64,000 bases of DNA. Source: Solanum dulcamara (taxonomy: Eukaryota; Streptophyta; Magnoliopsida; Solanales; Solanaceae). A program made the position numbers and the translations under genes. Below, piece after piece: positions 1 to 12,208 of the stretch; within the stretch, counting starts at the first letter, position 1, and every line of letters starts with the position of its first letter. Below the pieces are notes generated by a model. That model saw nothing but the letters and a program-made list of their open reading frames with translations. It searched no databases and had not been told where the DNA came from. Location: the NCBI RefSeq assembly GCF_947179165.1, contig NC_077244.1, forward strand, positions 9,488,449 through 9,552,448. The letters run 5' to 3'.

Positions 1-431
1 AGTCAACTATCTCATATTTACTTAAACCTCTACAAACGAATAGTAGAGGGTTGTTTCCCCAGGGGTGACATAAGTGAACTTGACATTTACTATAAAAAAA
101 TCGCAAACAAACAAGACCATTACACTGATTTGAGCAGATATTGATCCCTGCTCTCCTCCCTAAACAACAAAGAAATGAGAGTTGTAAAGAAAATCTAGGG
201 GGGGGGATGTGTTGTTAAGATGATTGGGGTTTAGAATGAAGAACATGTAATTTAAACAAGATATGGGTGGCTGAGGGACAGGCATGAGAACGAGCAATGT
301 GGGACTTGACAAAGTTGGGATCTTTTCGTATCAAAGCATTCCAAGCTTTACAAACACACTTGAATTGCATGAGAGACTAGGCCAGGATCAATGTTGGTAT
401 CTTGAATACTTTTTCATCTCCTATATGACCC
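1..431 (-). pseudogene. F-box-like protein pseudogene, broken by R1
   Basis: Read on the minus strand, about 262-380 encodes a stretch typical of plant F-box proteins: SLMQFKCVCKAWN, then a DPNFVKSH-type segment and PSATHI. This is the end of the F-box helix region followed by the start of the associated domain. F-box proteins are substrate adaptors of SCF ubiquitin ligases. Further left (1-180), in another frame, CNGLVCLRFF resembles the CDGLVCL block of the F-box-associated domain. The frame carries a stop just before SLMQF and another near 200, so the gene is dead. The expected upstream end is separated by R1, inserted at 431/432 with TSD GACCC; flanking sequence resumes at 6796 but I see no good N-terminus there. 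A second scrap of the same segment lies at 57.1 kb. The family call is from motif memory; the gene identity is unknown. Confidence 0.6.
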
Positions 432-1066
432 TGATAACGATCCTAGTAGGAAACTAGAATCAAAATGTAGAAAATTGAAATAAAGAAAAGGATATGTGGA
501 ATTATCGAAATCTAATCAAATTTAAGATCAAAAAAGGAATTTATACATTCACCTCTAAATTGAATCCAATCAAATAACAATAACCCAAACTCAACCAAAA
601 ATGAGAAAATCAAGTTGAAATCCATGAAGAGGGTAACTCGATGATTGATTATGCTAGAAGAAATTTACACGAGAAATATCGGTAATCAATCCTAATCACT
701 CAACTACAATTACCAACTATGATCTACACTAATGCTAAGCTTTCCCTAGAAACTACAAGCTTCAAATCTCTCAAATATTCAATTCATCATAATCTAAATC
801 TTCTAAAATGACAAAAAAGACTGCTATTTATACTAAAGAAACAAAGAAGACACTTTCTTTACAATTTTACCCTTAATGAGATAAGGGTCTTGTTTCGCTG
901 TCTTTTTTGTGCATTCTTGAATTTAAGAGATGGCCAGTTGCACACATAGCCTCTATCTTCTTTCTCTTCACTTTGATAGACCTTCCACACATCGTATATC
1001 TTTATTTGGTGTCCACCAAGCTCCTCTAAATCTTCCATGTGATCCATACTATCCATGTCGTTATCA
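432..1066 (-). repeat. R1 3' LTR
   Basis: It matches 6163-6790 along its whole length with scattered substitutions and small indels. Ends are TGATAA and TTATCA, a 6-bp terminal inverted repeat. The minus-strand reading frame at 859-1203 runs out of the interior across the polypurine tract into this LTR. Confidence 0.92.
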
Positions 1067-1080
1067 TCCTTCCCTTCTTG
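1067..1080 (-). other. R1 polypurine tract
   Basis: On the minus strand AAGAAGGGAAGGA lies directly before the 3' LTR, the place where plus-strand DNA synthesis is primed. It also codes, within a frame reading LDSRINPFQEGKDDN, for a peptide resembling the C-terminal end of some gypsy polyproteins. Confidence 0.8.
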
Positions 1081-2491
1081 AAAAGGATTTATCCTTGAAT
1101 CCAAACATTGTAAAACCATGAAAAGGACAAACAACAAATATATCCTCATACCATGAGGGTTAGCACATGGGGTATCAACTATATCAACTCGCCAAGGAGG
1201 CACACATTTGAAATATAACCAACAATCTTTTGTGTTGAAGAAGATTCATTCATCATATAAGGTACAGCGGAAATGGTTATTAGCAACATCATGAGACAAG
1301 GAAACCACAAAGGTCTAAATGGCATCAATAATCCCAAGAGATGATATCACATATGCTTTAGGAGCCAGAAGACACAATTGTTTCATTGCCTCATAATCAG
1401 ACCTCACCAAAAGTGGTGCAATCACCCTTAAAGGCTCATTCGGTTCAAAGAAGTGCAAGACTCATATACGTCTACCTCTATAGTAATTAATTCCCATACA
1501 TTGGGTATCATCCTAAGCAAAGAGATAGTAGAGAAAGGTGCCAAGAGAATCAAGCATGTTTCTGAGAGTCCCACTTAAAAATTCAACTTGTCTAACCCTA
1601 TGAAGGTGATAAGGAGCCCTTAATATCCATGGACTCTCCTAAAACCACATAAGCAACTTAGCACCCACTAGTCGTGGTCTACACAACTTAAGAACAAGTG
1701 TGTCGAACAAGGATATAAGTATATAGAAAACTCCCAAAATAGGCAATAACACATTTGCATTGGAGTGCACAAGCATAAAACCACATTTCACCAAAGGATC
1801 ATCATATGCAAACAAGTAATAAAGAAAGGTGCTACATAAATTAACATTATCGAAGGTTTTCCCACATATAGAATCACCCTTTGATCGACAAGCATTAAGG
1901 ACTTGATCTAGATGGGGCCACACAAGAATGAAGAGGTCATTGGAGAAAATACACCTCCTTCCTTTCGACCACTAACCCCTCCAATAGATGTACTATCATC
2001 TTTCAAGAAGAGAGTTCAATCTTCGGAAAGTGTGTCATTATACCATATTGATTTCTCAATCACTTGGTAGCCTTCAAGAGGGACTACATTTCTATCATGT
2101 CAAGACATACCACTATGCATTTCACCTTAATTAGTCATGCCAACATCAAACAAGCGATTATTACACACAAGTTGATCAACACCAATATCACCTAATAATG
2201 AACTATCATTTAAAGCACATGTATCAAGAGTAGGTGGACACAAATTGATTTTACTAGAAGAATCAATTCGTTCAATAATAGGATAAACTAGTGTATCCAC
2301 ATTCTCAACAAGCACATTATCAAGACATGGAAAAGAACTGCATGAAAATGTACTATCATTCAAGGCACAAGTGTCAACACTAGGTGGACAAAAATTGATC
2401 TTACAAGAAGAATCTATTTGATCATCAATAGGATAAACTAGTGTATGAGAAATCTCAACAAATACATTATCACTGTGTGGTAAGGATTTAT
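1081..2491 (-). pseudogene. R1 interior, degenerate coding region (3' part)
   Basis: Minus-strand reading gives open pieces broken by stops (for example 1639-1923 and 2127-2363). No protease, reverse transcriptase, RNase H or integrase motif is visible. The segment nearest the LTR carries the LDSRINPFQEG stretch. The part near 2201-2491 is internally repeated. I cannot name the product. It may be a gag-like or accessory frame of a non-autonomous gypsy-type element. Confidence 0.5.
2201..2491 (-). repeat. Tandem repeat, two units of about 150 bp, inside R1
   Basis: The block from 2201 recurs at 2351 with a 150-bp period and moderate divergence. Translated on the minus strand it gives a roughly 50-residue repeat containing TLVYPI, IDSS, KIN(L/F)CPP and DTCALNDS in both units. 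The second unit is cut by S1 at 2491/2492. A period divisible by three and conserved peptide blocks suggest it was once translated. Confidence 0.75.
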
Positions 2492-4620
2492 TGTTACACC
2501 TGATAAAATTATCAAAATACCCCTAAATGAGAGATTGCTCCTTTAACGCATCTTTCTTAACTTTTTTGGTCAATCTGAGGCCAAAATATTGATCAGGATA
2601 AAATATTATTTGGGGAAATGGTCATTGTTGAATTTTAGGCCAACCGTATCAAAGAAAATTTTTTGGAGTGAAGTGACGAAAATATAGAAGTGGGCGATAG
2701 GTCCGTGTCGTGGACTTGCTGTGGATTGAACTTAATTCTACCCTAGTTATTTTCTATGGGGTTAGAATTCGATTGGAAAAATTTTGGAAAAAATTACACT
2801 ATTCCAGAGATCAATTTTTCCGCACGAAGTTATTTTTAAAGAGGGGCATTCCAGACTTTATTTCACCCCTCCTATACTTAGCCCATGACTAATATAAGTC
2901 ATTTTTGACCTTAAAAGAATTCCTAAATACATTCCTAAGTCTTTTATGCTAATTTAACTTAAGAACTGGGGCTAAGGAGTGGAGAAGAAACTAGGGTTCA
3001 AAAGATTTAAACAATATCTTGCAAGATTAATTGTCCTCTCTTCATCCTAGGTATGTAAGGTTAAACTAAGTCATTTACTTTGTTCTTCCATGTGCTCCAT
3101 AATTGTGATAGGTTTATTTGTGAATGAATTGAGTCTCCATGGTTGTGATAAGTTGAATTGTGAATGAATTGAGTCCCCATTATTTTATTTCTTGAGAATT
3201 TCTTTAAACTTAACATATTTTTATATAATATTGTGTAATTAATGATTTCTATGAACATATAATATTGTGTAATTAATAATTTCTATGAACTTGTTCTTGA
3301 ACAAATGATTTTTGACTATTTACTTCATAAACCCTCATGATATTTTGACTAACATTAGATGAATATGATTATAGGTTGAATCTAGAGCCTTGGACTTGTG
3401 AATGTATGATTGTGATTGGGATTTGAGCATGATGATGGTCTTGATGAAAATTGATAGTCTTTGCATCTTCATTATTGAACTAAATTGAAATGTCTCAACT
3501 AAATGTTGTCATAAATGATTGTCCCAAGTACTCATAAATGAATGATTTGGGAATGATTGGAATATTGATTATCCGAAAATACTGATTTGATAGAACCGAT
3601 GAACTAATAAAAGTCCATATGAGGCTTATTCATTGGTTGATTGGGATTGATTGTATATTTAGCATTGAGTCATGATAGGAGTATCGAGCACCGAATTGGG
3701 TAAGAGTAAGTAATAACTCAAACTCAATAAATACATCGCCAATCGTAGGAGAGGATTGAACTGTTAAAGTCGGATGTTTCCCTAATTTATTGTCCTGAAA
3801 AAATAGGACTTGATTTATTGTTAGATCCTGGTAGATTTGTCCTTTACCGTGGCAAGGTATTGAACGGTTGTGGCAACATCAATGAGCTTATGGTAAGATC
3901 ACTGGCTCATAAGTGATTGTTGATAGTTAAGAGAAATTCCCATATAGGTCATGATAGTACTCTGATTGGATTGAATTATATATAATTGGTCTTTGTCTAA
4001 ACCTTACTCTTGCTTTAGTCTTATGACATCTTGATCGAGCTTCTTACTTATTGATTTGAGTTATCTGAGTTGATAGTATTCTACCTTATGCATATTTCAT
4101 TTAGCCATATTACATATTCGTACATTCCATGTACTAACATCTATTTGGTCCTGCATCATTTCATGATGCAGAGACTGGTACTAGAGGTCATCAACAGGCG
4201 CATCGTTGAGGATCTATTCGTAGTCAGCTGATTGGTGAGTTCTCCCTACTTTAGGAGGATGCCACATTTTTTATTCTAGCTTTTGAGTTTAGTTTTTTTT
4301 ATTTGAATTTGAGGTAGTCATGAACCTGTCATTGGCACCATTTAGATAGTAGTGATAGAGGCTTCAAAGACTAGATTGTTGACTTGTTGATTCGAGATTG
4401 TCTTTTGGCTAGTTTCATTCGTACTAGTCTTATTGATTGGATTAGACAGATTGTTGGATTTTGGCCTTATTTTATAAGTAGTTATTTGATCATGAGTTAA
4501 GTCTTCCATTGATAGAGAGTTCGTTGAATGATTGTGTGAATAGGACAAATGATTCGCTTGGGAACTAGCAATAGTCTTTGAGTGCCGGCCATGCTAAGGG
4601 TACCCTCTCGGGGCATGACA
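2492..4620 (+). mobile_element. S1: solo LTR of the L family inserted in R1
   Basis: It starts TGTTACACC and ends GGGGCATGACA, the ends shared by all L-family LTRs here. The flanks are TTTAT (2487-2491) and TTCAT (4621-4625), a TSD with one mismatch. At 2129 bp it is the shortest and most diverged copy and lacks the GC-rich block seen in the others. It keeps the donor-like AG|GTATGTAAGG at 3050/3051 and the hairpin plus short exon-like block at 4120-4234. Confidence 0.88.
4120..4234 (+). other. Conserved L-LTR palindromes and exon-like block (S1 copy)
   Basis: GTACATTCCATGTAC (4120-4134) is a perfect 6-bp-stem palindrome. At 4151-4171 arms CTGCATCAT and ATGATGCAG form a perfect 9-bp stem. 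The 63 nt from 4172 to 4234 are bounded by CAG before and GTGAGT after, like an exon between a 3' and a 5' splice site. Confidence 0.6.
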
Positions 4621-6142
4621 TTCATTAAGCTCATATGAAATAAGCTACCACTTATACTCAATTGGCTACTAGACACAAAATGAATTTCCAAGTTTAAGGA
4701 AGTGCAAGAGTTAGTATTGTTAACTTGTAGCTCATAACATGAAGTGTCTTCACCTTGGTTGTGCAACTCCTTAGGTTCTTCATCACGACGAGTAGTACCC
4801 TTCAATAGTCTTTCCAACTCACTGGGTGCCATCTCGGTGAATAATTGAATGACCTTTCCAATATTTCTTTGTATTGAAGCAAACAACTTATTTGTGCTAA
4901 ACGTACGAGGATCCCGATAGCAAAATAAAAATGATCCTTCCACAATACCTATAAAGCTCAATAAATAAGTTTTTAGCAAAATTCCTCATGTCACTCTTTA
5001 TTTGAACTCTCAACTCACCTTCTATGGCTTCTTTTCAAATTTGATAGTGTACCAATTATGCTCAATCAATTCAAGGTTATCGATCCTTATAGAGAAATGG
5101 ATCTTTGTGACACTTGAAAAAAGGAAGACTCAAATAAAACTAATGGACTTGAATCAATAAAATTAACAACGAAATAAAACTAGAAAAGCACAAGAAAAAA
5201 ATTAGCACAAACAAAAAAATGGGACTCAAAGAAAACTAAGTAACAAAAGGAGAAGAAATTGCTTATTGTTACTTAATTTGAAGAAAAAAAGAGATGATTT
5301 GATGTTTAAAAACTAGTTAACAAGTAATTAAAGATCTTAATTAGTTTTTAACATTGAGAAATGGAAGAAAAATGAGTGTAGAAGAAGAAAAAGTGAATTT
5401 GGACATTAGGAGAAATTTTTAGGACCAAAAACTTCCCTTACTTAGAATATTTGAGGAGTTAAGACAAAAATCTGCACGCTTAATCGTTGAAATTGTAGTA
5501 TACTTTCCATAGGTAAGAGTGGGGAAAGAATTGGTTGTTGTGTTGGCAGTGAACGATTGACTGCTGAAGTGGCAGTTGTCTGCTGATGTGTTGCTAGTCA
5601 ACTATTGACTTTGATTGTTCATTGCTGATGTGGTAGTCCTCGTGGACTTTTTTTTGAAATTCAATTCAATTTATTTTTTTTTGAATTTTGAATTTGTTTT
5701 CAAATTATCACTTGTGGACCCACAAACACTTTGACCAAATTTGACTTGAGAGAATTTGATCAAATATAACTTTTGACCTCCTTCTACGTAAAAATACTTG
5801 AAGATCTTCAAGTACACCTAGAACACGACTCAAAATTTAGGATTAGTTTTTCTTTGACTTAGAGAACATACCCCAATGGTTAGCAACCTCCAATTTCTCA
5901 TCAATCAAAAGACTCACTTTAAAAAATTGAAAAGCTCAAAATCCTTCAATGGTCACTTCTACAACTTTAAATTGAATTAAATTCAAAATATAGACTTACA
6001 AGACACTATAGAACAAGGATCTAGTGTCAAAAACAACAAATCAAAGTAGAATTTTTTTTGGACTTTTTTTGACGATTTTGTTTTTTATTTTATTTTGAAT
6101 GGATCAAAATTCCAAGACTTAGATTTGTGAAAATAAATCTAA
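4621..6142 (-). pseudogene. R1 interior, 5' leader and degenerate frame
   Basis: From the primer site leftward (minus strand) the sequence is A/T-rich leader, then an open frame of about 120 codons (roughly 4621-4979) containing APSELERLLKG. It has no recognised domain. The frame runs into S1, so its original end is lost. Function unknown; position after the primer site would suit a gag-like protein, but that is inference from position only. Confidence 0.45.
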
Positions 6143-6160
6143 ACCTAGTCTCTGATACCA
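6143..6160 (-). other. R1 primer binding site (iMet type)
   Basis: Minus strand reads TGGTATCAGAGACTAGG two bases after the LTR end. TGGTATCAGAG is complementary to the 3' end of initiator methionine tRNA. Confidence 0.85.
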
Positions 6161-6162
6161 AA

Positions 6163-6790
6163 TGATAATGATCCTAGACGGAAATTAGAATCAAAATACG
6201 GAAAATTGAAATAAAGAAAAGGATATGTGGAATTATCGAAATCTAATTGAATTTATGAGCAACAAAGGACTTTATACCGTTATCTCTCAATTGAATCCGA
6301 TAAAACAACACTAACCCGAACTCAACCAAAAATGAGAAAACCAAATTGAAATCCACAAAGAGGGTAACTCGATGATTGATTAAGGTAGAAAAAGTTAACA
6401 CGAGTAATATCGAGAATCCACCCTAATCAGTCAACTACAATTGTCAACTATGAACACTAATCCAGGATTCACCTAGAAACTACAAACTTCAACGCACTCA
6501 AATATCCAATTCATAATAATCTAAGTCTTCTAAAATGACAAAAGACTACTATCTATACCAAGGAAATAAAGAAGACACTTTCTTTACAATTTTACCCTTA
6601 ATGAGATAAGGGTCTTGTTTGGTTGTCTTCTTTTGTGCGTTCTAGAATTTAAGAGATGGCCACTTGCAAACATATCCTCTTTCTTCATTCTCTTCACTTT
6701 GGTGGACGTTCCACACATCGTATGTCTTTATTTTATGTCCATCAAGCTCCTTAAATATTCCATGTGATCATGCTATCCATGTAGTTATCA
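6163..6790 (-). repeat. R1 5' LTR
   Basis: Partner of 432-1066. It lies next to the primer binding site and is followed on the plus strand by TSD GACCC (6791-6795). Confidence 0.92.
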
Positions 6791-6795
6791 GACCC

Positions 6796-7814
6796 GTAAA
6801 CCGATGTTTCTTATTCATCCATCTGCAATGCCTTTTTGAATGGTTTTTTTTATTTCTCTGTGATAGAAATTGTAAACTCATTCAATTTTTCGAGAATTCG
6901 TTCCTTTTTCTTGCTTCTCCCCAGCTCCAATTCTTCTATTAGTATTATATTTTATTTCGACTAGGATTGATAGCCATTCGAAAATGGTGCCTTAAATTTT
7001 AGGTAGTTTAAATAATCTCTTAAGTATATTCACGAGCCATTTCGGTGTTTTAAATTTATCAAAAGTGAGTACTTTTGGCCTCTATCAGATATTTAACAAA
7101 TTTTGATTATTTTCTACTATATGGAAAGGCTCAATTTTCTAGACAAAGAAACGTTTTCACTCTCGAGTTGTTACTTTTTTGTTTTGGCACCCCATTTTCA
7201 CTCTTCTAACTGGCTATCTAGATTATAACCTTGACCTCTTATAACTAAAATACTAACAACATCAAGTAGACAAGAGTATATCTTGTACAAAAATCATGCT
7301 GATAAATAATAATGATACTTTTCCTCTAGGAATATTGCCACCACTTTCACAAAATATTTCATACTTACTTTTCAAAAATTGCTGGCAGCCTAAGCTTTCA
7401 AATCTTGATCCGCCTCTGATTATCAGTAAAAACATTTGTGCTTGTGATAGTCCAATTTCCTATGAAAAATTATATGACAAGCTTACTGACCGTGAACTTT
7501 TTCTCTAACACGAATGTTAGAAGAAAATTTCCAGATGAAGTTTATAGATTATGCATGTGATGCTAAGTGTTGTTAACGTAGTACTTTTTGGATATTTTAC
7601 TAGAGTTCTCTAGATAAATGTCATGTGTGGTGGAGCTTTGTTTAATTTAAAAATATTTTCCAGTATTTGACAGGCTCTACTTCTTATGCACTTTTTTATA
7701 GAGAAAGTTATTAATTACTGTATCAATGAAATTAACTCCACTTTCCATCAGATTAGCTTCCTTTGTTTCATGCTTGCTTTTGCTTTCTTTTCTACAATTG
7801 GTATCAAAGAATAA
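6796..7814. other. Non-coding A/T-rich stretch with a weak gag-like ORF
   Basis: This is the target flank of R1. I see no reliable gene. A 70-codon plus-strand frame at 7296-7508 ends in a segment (PISYEKLYDKLTDRELFL) that vaguely recalls the C-terminal end of copia gag domains. With the copia scraps just downstream it may be an older part of the same remnant; this is weak. Confidence 0.35.
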
Positions 7815-8335
7815 ATTGATGCTTGGATGGTGACGCTTTCAAAAAAATTTGAAGCAAGAATCTTCTCAATTGAAGATGCTTGGGAATTGGGATAGGTCTC
7901 AGCTCACACTGAATGAACTCCCTAACGCTTTTCAAGCTGTGGAGTGGAGGAAAGCTTTTAGAGAGGAAGATAATTTAAGTGAAATTACTCTTGTGGTTGT
8001 TTAAAGGTCTAAGGCTCAATCTGGTGGTTAATTTAAAAGGCAATCAAATGGAACACATGGCAAGTACCTGACTACCTTGTCCCTATTGTAAAAAGATCAA
8101 TCATAAAGAAAAGTTTTATTGGTACAGACCTGGAGTTCAATGCAAGGTCTGCAAGTAATTCAGTCATGTGGATAAAGTGTGAAAAACAAAACAAGCTCAA
8201 GTTACTGAAAACGTTAAAGATCATGAAGAAAAGTTATTTGTTGCTTCCATTGTTGGAGAATCCTGCATAACAAATCAAACTATTAATGTGTGGCTTGTTG
8301 ATAGTGGATGCACACATCATATGACATGACAGATA
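7815..8335 (+). pseudogene. Ty1/copia gag-protease remnant
   Basis: Frames on the plus strand, broken by stops and shifts, contain CPYCKKINHKEKFYW and a second Cys-rich block (VQCKVCK then FSHVDKV). These are arranged like the two knuckle blocks of some copia gag proteins. They are followed about 60 codons later by NVWLVDSGCTHHMT, the aspartic protease signature of copia polyproteins (DSGCT/S-H-H-M). No LTR can be assigned. It is an old fragment with no sign of function. Confidence 0.7.
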
Positions 8336-8459
8336 ACATGACAAAGGCAGACTTGGAGATGCAAAAGGCAAAGGAGTAGTTGTTGTTCAAACAGAACCGC
8401 AGATAAGGACAATAAAACTGATGTCCCAACCAAGTTACCAATAGATCTTATCCACAACA

Positions 8460-8640
8460 ATCACATCCAATATAACCTTAACAGATGCAAGTTCAATGCA
8501 ACTCGGTGATAAATTTGGCCATGTAGCACGGGTTTGTAGATCCACATCTCAAGGCTCCACGGCTTCATATCATATCACAGCTGATGCTAAAAATCTAATG
8601 CCACCACATGGTTACAATGGACAAGACAAAATATAATGGG
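8460..8640 (+). pseudogene. Second copia gag/protease scrap
   Basis: A plus-strand frame contains KFGHVARVC, the C-terminal half of a CCHC knuckle. It is followed by a YHITADAKNL stretch like that just after the catalytic DTGA of copia proteases. It is not a smooth continuation of the preceding remnant and probably comes from another copia copy. Very degraded. Confidence 0.5.
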
Positions 8641-9547
8641 TGATGGTAATGCCATACCAGAACTCACAGAGGCTAAATTAATATTGTTCCTCCCTTTCAT
8701 CAGTTTTCTATCAAAAAAAAATGTTATATCTGTTTCACAGTTTTCCAAACAAAATCAACCATCACTTAATCTTATTAGAAGTGAACATTAATTACTGCAT
8801 AAATTTGTCTACCAAATTGTTTAACCGTTCATTGATGTTAGATATACATTTGATCAAATATCTAAACTTATTAGCATAGCAAGATCATGGAAAATTTCAC
8901 ATTATTCTATGTAAAGTGTGACTAATGTGACGCTAGAAAATTACGCTTTAGGATGTAAAGCGCTCCTTAAAAAATGTGATTTATTCCAGAACAATCTTTG
9001 TTGGTATTGAGAAATGGTACATTGGTTTGTATTAAAAAGAAATTTATACTTCCTTTTTTGTAAATAATTTTTCAATCCCGTTAGCTCCTTATCTTTTGTT
9101 TAGGAATTACATTTGTTGTGCTGGATCTAGCATGCATATTTTTTTAACTTTTGTAAGTATTCTCTATATGCCCATCGAAGAATTACTTTACTTCATTAAA
9201 ATAAAACAAGACACAAATGATAACAATGACATCTTTGCATGATTCTGGTTTTAGCCAATGATGCAATTTTGAAGCATATAGGTTCAATAATACTCAGCAT
9301 TTGAAAAAATATATATTGATAAAAGTGGTTCAAGAAATTATAAGGAAATAAGATAGATTGTAGAAAGGGGGAAGAGTAAACAAACAAAGAGAATGCCCTG
9401 CTACATCCCACTAATCTGGTACTAAAAACGAACTATTAACCATCGTTCCATTCATAGGCCACCATGTAAATGGTCATGGAAAAATGAATTTTGATTAAGG
9501 AAAAGATCATAGTATTTTGTTCGAATGATGCAGGAACCTCCGAGTCA
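8641..9547. other. Intergenic A/T-rich stretch
   Basis: I see no gene, RNA or repeat I can support here. The small minus-strand frame at 9196-9411 has no recognisable motif. Confidence 0.5.
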
Positions 9548-10033
9548 TGTGGAAATCAAATGTTGGTGGGATTGGTAGCCACATTTGCTGAAATTAATAG
9601 TAAACTTTTGGTGAAAGTTGGTAGCCAAACTTTATACAAATTGACTTTCACATTTGTTCAAATTGTTAGTCAAATATTGGTGAAAGTTGGCAACTTAACT
9701 TTGTAGAAATTAGTTTCCACATTTATGTCAATCAAGAGGTTCAAAAACTCTATAAATACAGTATCAATTGAATATTTGAAAACACACCAAAATAGAGAGA
9801 GCAATAGAGAGTAATCCACAAACTATTTCTTAGTTTGTTAGAAAATATTGTGGGAGTAATATTTTAGTGAGTTGTGTGAAATAAAATAGTAGTTATATTT
9901 TGATACTACCAAGTTGTCATCACTATTATCGTATCATATTTACCCCTTTAAAATATTTTGTGTCATTGTTACTCTCTTGTTATTTCTATTTAGCGTGAAT
10001 ATTATTCTTAGTGAGATTATCATTTTTCCAACA
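9548..10033 (+). repeat. Cop1 5' LTR with TATA box
   Basis: It begins TGTGGAAATC and ends CCAACA, 486 bp. Its first 97 bp recur at 29136-29232. TATAAATA at 9751-9758 is a good core-promoter candidate. Confidence 0.88.
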
Positions 10034-10036
10034 TCA

Positions 10037-10049
10037 TGGTATCAGACCC
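10037..10049 (+). other. Cop1 primer binding site
   Basis: TGGTATCAGACCC three bases after the LTR end. It matches the iMet primer motif with one change (GAGCC to GACCC). Confidence 0.8.
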
Positions 10050-12208
10050 ATGAAAAATAATAGTTCACTGTCCTTTCAATACCCCCTTCTTACAAAAGAA
10101 AATTATGAAAAATGGTGTGTACAAATGAAAGCCATTCTTGGCTCTCAAGATATTTGGGACATTATTGACAAAGGGTATACAAAACCTGCTAATGAGGAAA
10201 CTTTGTCCCAAAATGAAAAGAAGGTCTTGTTAAAGACATGAAAGAAAGATCAACAGACCTTTACTCTCATCCACCAGTGTTTGGATGATGACATGTTTGA
10301 CAAGGTGGTTGATACAACCACCTTTAAAGAAGATTGGGAGATTTTACAAAATTATCTCCAAGGAGTTGATAAAGTGAAGAAGATAAAACTTCAAACTCTA
10401 AGGGATGATTTTGCATTAAAAATGAAAGAATCTGAATCCATTTCGAATTTCTATTAAAGATTGATGGCTGTTGTGAATCAACTAAGAAGGTACGGGGAGG
10501 AAATAGATGATGTGCGTGTGGTAGAAAATATCCTTCACTCTTAAACACCTAAATTTGATTATGTGGTGTATACTATTGAAGAGTCTAAAGATTTAGACTT
10601 TATAAAAGTAGAGTAATTGGAAGGTTTTTTGCAAGCCCACGAAGAAAAGATGAAAAGGAGAAAAGAAGAGTCATTAGATCAACTTCTTAAAACTAGACAT
10701 CCTTTAAAGATCTAGAAGGTGTAAAAAGTTATAGAGGAAATGGAAAATGGCGAGGTTGTGGCAGTCATGGTTGTTGTTGTGGCCATGGAAAAGGAAAAAG
10801 CTCTATGAGCAAATTCTATAATGAAGATAAAAGCCACCAATCATTCAGAGCTCATGGTGGTGGACAACAAGGAGGTAGAGGACGTGGAGCTTATCAAGGT
10901 ACCTATGAAATAAGGTATGACAAATCTAAAATTGAGTGCTATAACTGTCATAAACTTGGACATTACTCTTGGGAATGTCGTACAATGTTAAAGAGAAAGA
11001 TAACCTTGTTGACAACAACAAAGACGAAGATGAGTCAGTACTGTTAATGGCACTTAAAGAAGAAGATACAATGATTGCAGTTCATGGTATCTTGACAATG
11101 GAGCAAGTAATCACATGTGGACACCAAGACAAATTTGTGGAGATAAAGAAGTGAAAGGTAATGTGTCTTTTGGAGATACCTCAAAGGTCCAAATTAAAGG
11201 GATAGGTACAATTTTGATATCTTGTAAAGATGGTGGCCATAAATTGATTAATGAGGTTTACTATGTTCCAAAATTAAAAAGTAATATTTTGAGTTTGGGT
11301 CAACTTCTTGAAAAAGGATATGATATTCATATGAAAAATATGCATATCTAGCTTAGAGATTCGAGTAACAAATTAATTCCTCAAGTGAATATGGCAAAGA
11401 ATAGGTTGTTTCCTTTGAATATTAAGAACATTGATGCAAAGTGTTTGAAGTCTAATGTGCAAGATGACTCATGGTATTGGCACATGTGATTTGGGCACTT
11501 GAATTTTGAATCACTCAGATCAATGGGCGACAAGAAAATGGTTGATGGGATTCCATCAATCAATCATCCAAATCAGTTGTGTGAAGCTTGTCTTCTTGGA
11601 AAACACGCAAGGAGGAGTTTTCCTAAAGAGTCCACGTTAAGAGCATCCAAGCCACTCCAGCTTGTACACACTGATGTGTGTGGTCCTATAGATCCACCTT
11701 TTTCTGGTAAAAAGTATACTTGCTCTTTATTTATGATTTCAGTAGAAAGAATTGGGTATATTTCTTGAAGCAAAAATCGGAAACTTTTGTTGCTTTTAAA
11801 AATTTCAAAGCACTTGTAGAAAAATCACGTGGCTATGAAATAAAAGCATTAAGGTCAGATAAAAGAGGCGAATTCACTTCAAAATAATTTAATGACTTTT
11901 TCAATCTCATGAAATTTGTCTCCCTCTAACGGTACCTTACTCAACCCAGCACAATAGAGTTGTAGAAAGAAAGAATAGAACAATTCTTAAGTTGGCTAAA
12001 TGTATGTTGAAAGCTAATAGTATGTCAAAAGAATTTTGGGCCGAGGCTATTTCTTGTGCAGTTTATTTGAGCAAAAGGTCTCCAACAAGAAATGTGCAAG
12101 GCATGGAGCAGAAGAAAGCCAAGTGTCAAACACTTGAGAATCTTTGGAAGCAAAGCCTATGCTCATGTTCCAATCAAAGGAAAGCTAAACTTGACGATCA
12201 AAGTGTCA
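10050..12208 (+). pseudogene. Cop1 gag, protease and integrase (first half of polyprotein)
   Basis: The ATG at 10050 directly follows the primer site. The gag N-terminus shows PLLTKENYEKW and LGSQDIWDII, the usual copia gag (UBN2-type) start. A stop at 10239 interrupts it. The nucleic-acid-binding knuckle CYNCHKLGHYSWEC lies at about 10938-10979. The protease motif LDNGASNHM (usual LDTGASNHM, with T to N next to the catalytic D) is near 11091-11118. The pre-integrase block WHM-stop-FGHL (near 11480), CEACLLGKHARRSF and HTDVCGP of the DDE core follow. A frameshift near 11740 and a damaged RSDKRGEF (usual RSDRGGEF) follow, then VERKNRTIL. The frame stops at the S2 insertion. Not functional. Confidence 0.88.

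Larger units (their letters stand above)
432..6790 (-). mobile_element. R1: complete LTR retrotransposon, non-autonomous, TSD GACCC
   Basis: Two similar LTRs (432-1066 and 6163-6790, 635 and 628 bp) both start TGATAA and end TTATCA. They are flanked by a perfect 5-bp duplication GACCC (427-431 and 6791-6795). Beside the right LTR is an iMet-type primer site, and beside the left LTR a purine-rich tract, so the element reads on the minus strand. The interior holds degenerate open stretches but no reverse transcriptase, integrase or RNase H motif that I can find, so it must have depended on another element. S1 is inserted in its interior. The LTRs differ at many positions, so this is not a very recent insertion. 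Confidence 0.92.
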
